Shown in pieces: positions 7,029-11,296 of a stretch of 11,296 nucleotides of DNA (its first letter is position 1; every line of letters starts with the position of its first letter). Source of the stretch: CAMDHY01 sp943372725. GTDB lineage: Bacteria > Pseudomonadota > Alphaproteobacteria > Rhizobiales > Segnochrobactraceae. The position numbers were made by a program, and so were the translations under genes. The notes beneath the pieces were generated by a model. It worked only from the letters and a program-made list of their open reading frames with translations. It was not told the DNA's origin and did no database searches. The stretch lies in assembly GCA_943372725.1 (NCBI GenBank), contig CALRZT010000139.1, positions 1 to 11,296 on the forward strand. Direction: 5' to 3'.

Positions 7029-7534
7029 TCAAGCTCCTGTTCATCGGGCTCTGGGTCTGCCTGATCACGATCGCCTCGAGTTACGCGGCGGCGTACTGGG
7101 CCGTCGGTCAGTCCGGCAAGGAAGAGGAAGTCTATCTCGAAGGTCTCGAGTATAGAAAGCTTCCGACAGTTACGGTCCCGATGATTTCCGAAGGTGAGGT
7201 CAAGGGATACGTCGTTGCAAAGCTCGTCTATACCGCCGACGCGGGTTTGCTGAACGAGATGAGTGTCGAGCCGGATTCCTTCGTGACCGACGAGGCGTTC
7301 AGGGAGATCTACACCAACGGCGTAGTCGAGTTCGGCAAGTTGTCGAAGTATAATCTCAACGAAATAACTCTCGCCGTCAAAGAAAACACCAACCGTCGTC
7401 TGAACTACGAGGTAGTGCAGGACATCCTCGTCGAGGGCCTGAACTACGTCGAAAAAGAAGACATGAGGCGCATCGCCATGCAGGCGATGAAGGACGAGGC
7501 CAAGCCGACGAAGCCCGCCGACGCGGCGCACTGA
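7025..7534 (+). CDS. Single-pass membrane protein of the flagellar operon, FliL-like layout
   Basis: I do not recognise this 169-residue protein with certainty. It has one N-terminal hydrophobic segment (about residues 4-25, LFIGLWVCLITIASSYAAAYW) that can act as a signal anchor. A charged linker follows, then a domain with alternating strands and helices (VTVPMISEGEVKGYVVAKLVYTA near 48-70; FVTDEAFREIYTNG near 84-98; LNEITLAVKENTNRRL), and a Lys/Ala-rich tail. The order of membrane anchor, paired strands, helix and final helix resembles FliL, the stator-associated protein, but the sequence match is weak. The ATG overlaps the preceding stop by four bases, and the stop shares a base with an ATG at 7534. 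GC falls to about 45-55% in 7141-7380 by hand count, clearly below the neighbours. A conserved rhizobial flagellar protein of unknown role is the safest description. Confidence 0.55.
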   Translation: MIKLLFIGLWVCLITIASSYAAAYWAVGQSGKEEEVYLEGLEYRKLPTVTVPMISEGEVKGYVVAKLVYTADAGLLNEMSVEPDSFVTDEAFREIYTNGVVEFGKLSKYNLNEITLAVKENTNRRLNYEVVQDILVEGLNYVEKEDMRRIAMQAMKDEAKPTKPADAAH

Positions 7535-7546
7535 TGCGGCGAAATT

Positions 7547-7550
7547 GGAG
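7547..7550 (+). promoter_or_regulatory. Ribosome binding site for the chemoreceptor (supports GTG start)
   Basis: GGAG lies seven bases before GTG 7558. The alternative ATG at 7534 overlaps the previous stop and has no ribosome site of its own. The resulting N-terminus, MKISGKLFLIVGVLAAS, looks like a normal receptor signal anchor. Confidence 0.6.
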
Positions 7551-7557
7551 AATTACC

Positions 7558-9231
7558 GTGAAGATCAGTGGCAAGCTTTTTCTCATCGTCGGCGTTCTGG
7601 CGGCGTCAACAGTCGTCGTGGGAGTGACGTCGTATCGCTCGCTGCAGAATTCGGCGAACGAGGCCCTGTTGCTCGACCAGACGGCGCAGCGCGCCTTCTT
7701 CGTCGAGCGCATCGACAAGTACATCACGGCCGTCGTGATGGAATCCCGCGGCACCTACATGTCGTCGAGCGCCGAGAAGGCGAAGCCTTTCGCCGAAGGC
7801 ATCATGAAGAACCTCGACCGCATCGACGACGTCACCGAGCGCCTGCGGGCGCTGACGCCGCCGGCCGAGGCCCAGCTGTTCGACCAGATGGAGAGTGACC
7901 TCAAGGGCTTCCGCCAGTTCCGTTCGGAGACGGCCCGCCTCGCGGCGGAGGAGGGGCCCACCGCGGCGAACGCCCAGGGCAACAACGACGCCAACCGGGC
8001 GAACCGCAAGGCACTGCAGGCCTCCGTCAACGCCTATGCCGAGCAGTTGCAGGCAGAGGTCGGCCCGATCCGCGACACCATGGTCGCCAAGGCCAAGCGC
8101 GAGCAGATGACGATCCTGCTGACCGTCGTCGTCGGTCTCCTGGTCGGTATCGGCCTCGCCATCTGGATCGGCACGCGTCTCCTGAGCCGTCCGCTCGTGA
8201 AGGCCTCGCAGGCTCTCACCGACATCGCCGGCGGCAAGCTCGACCTCGAGATCGACCCGCGCCGCTCCAAGGACGAGATCGGCGACATCTGGAACGCGAC
8301 CGAAACCCTGCTGCACGAGCTGCAGGCTGCCGACCAGTTGCGCAAGGATCAGGTCGCCGCGGCTGAGCGCGCCGAGGCCGAGAAGCGTTCGGCCATGAAC
8401 GACCTCGCCGACCGCTTCGACTCCGAGGTCTCCGGCATCGTCCGCTCGGTGGCGGCCGCCGTCACGCAGCTCGAGCAGAGCGCCGGTGTGATGAGCAACT
8501 CCGCCGACGAGACGTCGCGGCAGTCGACCGTCGTCGCCGCGGCAGCGGAGCAGGCGACCACCAACGTGCAGACGGTCGCCTCGGCGGCGGAGCAGCTGTC
8601 CGCCTCGGTCCGCGAGATCGGCCAGCAGGTCAGCATGGCGGCGTCGGTCGCTGGTGAGGCGACGGGTCAGGCGAGCAGCACGGCCGAAGCGGTCCGCAGC
8701 CTGTCGGCCAGCGCCCAGCGCATCGGCCAGGTCGTCAACCTGATCACCGACATCGCCTCGCAGACCAATCTTCTGGCCCTCAACGCGACGATCGAGGCGG
8801 CCCGCGCCGGAGAAGCCGGGAAGGGCTTCGCGGTGGTCGCCATGGAAGTGAAGACGCTCGCCGAGCAGACCTCCAAGGCGACGGGCGAGATCTCCTCGCA
8901 GATCGCCGCGGTGCAGAGCTCCACGAACGAGGTGGTCAAGGCCATCGAGGCGATTTCCGGCACGATCCGCCGGATCGACGAGATCTCCTCGGCGATCGCC
9001 TCCTCCGTCGAGGAGCAGGGCGCCGCGACCGGCGAGATCGCCCAGAACGTGCAGCAGGCCGCCTACGGCACCCGCGAAGTGACGACCACGATCGTCGGCG
9101 TCAGCAAGGCCGCCAACGACACCGGTCGCGTCTCCTCGGAGATCGTCCACGCCGCCGCCGACCTCTCGAACCAGGCGAGCAGCCTGCGCAGCCAGGTCGA
9201 CACCTTCATCGCCCGCGTGCGGGCCGCCTGA
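7558..9231 (+). CDS. Methyl-accepting chemotaxis protein (transmembrane chemoreceptor)
   Basis: This encodes a 557-residue receptor. Transmembrane helix 1 is at about residues 6-24. A mainly helical periplasmic domain of about 160 residues follows, of four-helix-bundle type (DQTAQRAFFVERIDKYITAVV near its start). Transmembrane helix 2 is near 184-205 (MTILLTVVVGLLVGIGLAIW), followed by a HAMP domain (about 206-258, with DEIGDIWNATETLL) and a cytoplasmic coiled-coil signalling domain. The hairpin tip that binds CheA and CheW starts near residue 402: QTNLLALNATIEAARAGEAG, then KGFAVVAMEV. Glu/Gln-Gln/Glu pairs in the flanking helices are candidate methylation sites. The chain ends in FIARVRAA, so there is no NWETF-type tether for CheR. 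The start is GTG 7558, with ATG 7534 as an eight-residue-longer alternative. The ligand cannot be inferred. Confidence 0.95.
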   Translation: MKISGKLFLIVGVLAASTVVVGVTSYRSLQNSANEALLLDQTAQRAFFVERIDKYITAVVMESRGTYMSSSAEKAKPFAEGIMKNLDRIDDVTERLRALTPPAEAQLFDQMESDLKGFRQFRSETARLAAEEGPTAANAQGNNDANRANRKALQASVNAYAEQLQAEVGPIRDTMVAKAKREQMTILLTVVVGLLVGIGLAIWIGTRLLSRPLVKASQALTDIAGGKLDLEIDPRRSKDEIGDIWNATETLLHELQAADQLRKDQVAAAERAEAEKRSAMNDLADRFDSEVSGIVRSVAAAVTQLEQSAGVMSNSADETSRQSTVVAAAAEQATTNVQTVASAAEQLSASVREIGQQVSMAASVAGEATGQASSTAEAVRSLSASAQRIGQVVNLITDIASQTNLLALNATIEAARAGEAGKGFAVVAMEVKTLAEQTSKATGEISSQIAAVQSSTNEVVKAIEAISGTIRRIDEISSAIASSVEEQGAATGEIAQNVQQAAYGTREVTTTIVGVSKAANDTGRVSSEIVHAAADLSNQASSLRSQVDTFIARVRAA

Positions 9232-9239
9232 CGCGACGA

Positions 9240-9272
9240 CGCCGGGCGGATGCCTTTCGGCCCCGCCCGGCG
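9240..9272 (+). terminator. GC hairpin between chemoreceptor and cheA (possible attenuator or weak terminator)
   Basis: Ten bases at 9240-9249 (CGCCGGGCGG) pair perfectly with 9263-9272 (CCGCCCGGCG). Inside, GCC at 9252-9254 can pair with GGC at 9259-9261 over a TTTC loop. It starts nine bases after the receptor stop. The following bases are GC-rich and then CAACAATG, with no T tract, so it is not a standard intrinsic terminator. It may reduce read-through, protect the 3' end of the upstream message, or mark a processing point. Confidence 0.5.
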
Positions 9273-9295
9273 CCCCCAACAATGCATCAAACGCC

Positions 9296-9300
9296 GGGGA
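9296..9300 (+). promoter_or_regulatory. Ribosome binding site for cheA
   Basis: GGGGA lies seven bases before ATG 9308, giving cheA its own initiation signal after the hairpin. This fits the loss of translational coupling at this junction. Confidence 0.55.
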
Positions 9301-9307
9301 TAGACCG

Positions 9308-11296
9308 ATGGACGACCTTTTGCGCGACTTCCTGACCGAGACGAACGAGAATCTCGACGTCGCCGATACCCAGCTGATCAAGTTCGAGCAGGATCCGAGC
9401 AACGCCGAGATCCTCAACAACATCTTCCGCCTGGTCCACACGATCAAGGGAACCTGCGGCTTCATCGGTCTGACGCGACTGGCGAGCCTCGCCCACGCGG
9501 CCGAGACGCTGATGGACCGCTTCCGCGAGGGAATGCCGGTCACCTCCGACGCCGTCGGCCTCGTCCTGTCCACGATCGACCGCATCAAGGAGATCCTGGC
9601 GGGACTGGAGGCCAGCGAAGGCATCGAGCCGGCGGGATCGGACGAGGATCTCGCCAGCCAGCTGATCGCCATGGCGTCCGGTGAGACGGCGCAGGCCGCG
9701 CCGTCCGCCAAGGGCGGGAAGTCGACCAAGGCGGCCAAGCCCGCCGCGGCCGCGAAGCCGGTCGAGGTGGTGAAGGCCGTCGAGAAGCCCCTCAATGTGG
9801 AGGCGCCGATCCAGAGCCTCGATCGCGACCTGATGCCGGGCGAGGTTTCGCTCGACGAGCTCGAGCGCATGTTCCGCGAGACGCCGGTCGACCCGCCGAA
9901 GCCGGCGCCGAAGCTTGTCGAGAAGCCGGTCGAGAAGCCGGTGGCCCCGCCCGTGGCGGCTCCGGCCGCGGCGGCGAACGACGACGGCGGCAGCCACGGT
10001 CCGGTCTCCGGCCAGACGATCCGCGTCAATGTCGATGCGCTCGAGCACCTGATGACGACGATTTCCGAGCTGGTGCTGACGCGCAACCAGCTGCTCGAGA
10101 TCGCCCGTCGTTCGGAGGACAACGAGTACAAGGTCAGCCTGCAGCGCCTGTCGACCGTGACCGCCGAACTGCAGTCCGCCGTCATGCAGACCCGGATGCA
10201 GCCGGTCGGCAACGCCTGGCAGAAGCTGCCGCGTCTCGTGCGTGATCTCTCCAACGACCTCGGCAAGTACATCGACCTTGAGCAGACGGGAGCGGACACC
10301 GAACTCGACCGCCAGGTCCTCGATCTCATCAAGGATCCGCTCATCCACATGGTGCGGAACTCGGCCGACCACGGGCTCGAGTCCCCCTCGGAGCGGATCA
10401 AGGCCGGCAAGTCCGAGCGCGGCGTCATCCGTCTCGCCGCCTATCACCAGGGCGGGCAGATCGTCATCGAGGTCGGCGACAACGGCCGCGGCCTCGACGT
10501 CGCCCGCATTCGTGCCAAGGCGGTCGAGAACGGCGTGACCACTGAGGCCGAAGTCTCGAAGATGTCGGACCAGCAGGTCTTCCGCTTCATCTTCGCGCCC
10601 GGCTTCTCGACCGCCGCGAAGGTGACGAGCGTGTCGGGCCGCGGCGTCGGCATGGACGTCGTGCGCTCCAACATCGAGCAGATCGGCGGCACCGTCGACG
10701 TCCGCTCCAAGCTCGGCGAGGGCTCGACCTTCACGATCAAGATCCCGCTGACGCTCGCCATCCTGCCGGCCCTCATCGTCTCGGTCGGCCAGGACCGCTT
10801 CGCCATCCCGCAGCTCGCGGTCGTCGAACTGGTGCGCGCCCAGGCGGGCTCCGAGCACGTCATCGAGCAGCTGAAGGGTGCGCCGGTGATGCGGTTGCGC
10901 GAGACGCTGCTGCCGATCGTCCGTCTGGCCGACCTGCTCGGCACGGCCGACACCAGCCACGTGGCCGATCCGCAGGCGGGCTTCGTCGTCGTCATGCGCG
11001 TCGGCGGCCAGGTCTTCGGTCTCGTCGTCGACACCGTCTGCCAGACGGAGGAGATCGTCGTGAAGCCGATGTCCTCGAAGCTGCGCGGCGTGGCGATCTT
11101 CTCGGGCTGCACGATCCTCGGCGACGGTCGCGTCATCATGATCGTCGACCCGAACGGCGTCGCCCAGGCGGCGACCTTCGCCTCCGAGGCGACCGCCACC
11201 CACGACGGTCCTGGCGTCACCGGCGAGGACAAGGTCGATGCCGCGCTGGTGTCGATGCTGATCGTGCGGGCCGGGTCGAAGGAGCCGAAGGCGGTT
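9308..11296 (+). CDS. cheA: Chemotaxis histidine kinase CheA, 3' end beyond the window
   Basis: The frame is open for 663 codons to the window edge without a stop. P1 (about residues 1-105) carries the phospho-accepting His44 in LVHTIKGTCGF. A Pro/Ala/Lys-rich linker (about 120-234) replaces a recognisable P2 domain. P3 dimerisation starts near 235 (GQTIRVNVDALEHLM). P4 has the N box near 340-356 (HMVRNSADHG), DNGRG at 391-395 and SGRGVGMDVV at 443-452. P5, the CheW-like domain, runs from about 481 to 620 (LTLAILPALIVSVG). CheA autophosphorylates in response to receptors and passes phosphate to CheY and CheB. The last 19 residues (AALVSMLIVRAGSKEPKAV) look like the first strand of a second CheW-like domain. 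The start at ATG 9308 is backed by GGGGA at 9296-9300. Confidence 0.97.
   Translation, partial: MDDLLRDFLTETNENLDVADTQLIKFEQDPSNAEILNNIFRLVHTIKGTCGFIGLTRLASLAHAAETLMDRFREGMPVTSDAVGLVLSTIDRIKEILAGLEASEGIEPAGSDEDLASQLIAMASGETAQAAPSAKGGKSTKAAKPAAAAKPVEVVKAVEKPLNVEAPIQSLDRDLMPGEVSLDELERMFRETPVDPPKPAPKLVEKPVEKPVAPPVAAPAAAANDDGGSHGPVSGQTIRVNVDALEHLMTTISELVLTRNQLLEIARRSEDNEYKVSLQRLSTVTAELQSAVMQTRMQPVGNAWQKLPRLVRDLSNDLGKYIDLEQTGADTELDRQVLDLIKDPLIHMVRNSADHGLESPSERIKAGKSERGVIRLAAYHQGGQIVIEVGDNGRGLDVARIRAKAVENGVTTEAEVSKMSDQQVFRFIFAPGFSTAAKVTSVSGRGVGMDVVRSNIEQIGGTVDVRSKLGEGSTFTIKIPLTLAILPALIVSVGQDRFAIPQLAVVELVRAQAGSEHVIEQLKGAPVMRLRETLLPIVRLADLLGTADTSHVADPQAGFVVVMRVGGQVFGLVVDTVCQTEEIVVKPMSSKLRGVAIFSGCTILGDGRVIMIVDPNGVAQAATFASEATATHDGPGVTGEDKVDAALVSMLIVRAGSKEPKAV
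9917..9940 (+). repeat. Tandem 12-base repeat in the CheA linker
   Basis: GTCGAGAAGCCG occurs twice in direct succession (9917-9928 and 9929-9940), encoding VEKPVEKP. A near copy ending in CCC is at 9779-9790. The repeats lie in the disordered linker between P1 and P3, where length change would be tolerated. Confidence 0.8.

Noticed and set aside
7606..10428. Very long minus-strand open frame (940 codons) opposite the receptor and cheA
   Set aside because: It runs through two clearly identified plus-strand genes and the gap between them. Its translation is low-complexity Ser/Arg/Gly/Asp sequence without domains. Long antisense frames are expected in high-GC DNA.
9287..11203. Minus-strand open frame (638 codons) opposite cheA
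   Set aside because: The translation is dominated by Arg, Asp, His, Leu and Gly with no family motif, and cheA covers the whole stretch with intact domains.

Overview
This GC-rich window holds one long run of head-to-tail plus-strand genes for the flagellum and chemotaxis. The FlaF/FlbT pair, a free-standing rod-binding protein of the CheL/FlgJ-N type without a muramidase domain, a short FlgD, and the order flgK-flgL-flaF-flbT-flgD-fliQ-flhA-fliR all point to an alphaproteobacterium, most likely of the order Hyphomicrobiales (Rhizobiales). I cannot name the genus from sequence alone.

Layout. Positions 1-210 hold the C-terminal end of flgK. Then come flgL (hook-filament junction), flaF and flbT (flagellin secretion/translation control), flgD (hook cap), and fliQ, flhA and fliR (export gate). 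After these come four less well characterised genes: a FliJ-like coiled-coil protein, the rod-binding CheL/FlgJ-N protein, a FlgN-like chaperone, and a single-pass membrane protein with a FliL-like layout. The run ends with a methyl-accepting chemotaxis protein and a CheA kinase that is cut by the right edge of the window. No fliP or flhB lies here, so the export gate must be completed from elsewhere.

Organisation. From flgK to the chemoreceptor no gap exceeds about 50 bases, and several junctions overlap (TGATG or ATGA/GTGA), which indicates operon transcription and translational coupling. The largest gap is the 76 bases between the chemoreceptor and cheA, which contain a strong GC hairpin without a T tract. 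I see no confident promoter, RNA gene, CRISPR array, insertion sequence or attachment site.

How the genes work together. FlgK, FlgL and FlgD are exported axial parts. FliQ, FliR and FlhA form the inner-membrane export gate. The FliJ-like and FlgN-like proteins probably deliver substrates (FlgN classically carries FlgK and FlgL, both encoded just upstream). FlaF and FlbT tune flagellin output. The receptor and CheA set the phosphorylation signal that controls the finished motor.

No clearly undescribed system is visible. The points most worth a second look are the membrane protein at 7025-7534 with its lower GC, the divergent coiled-coil gene at 5633-6040, the CheA that lacks a recognisable P2 domain and appears to enter a second CheW-like domain at the window edge, and the hairpin before cheA.
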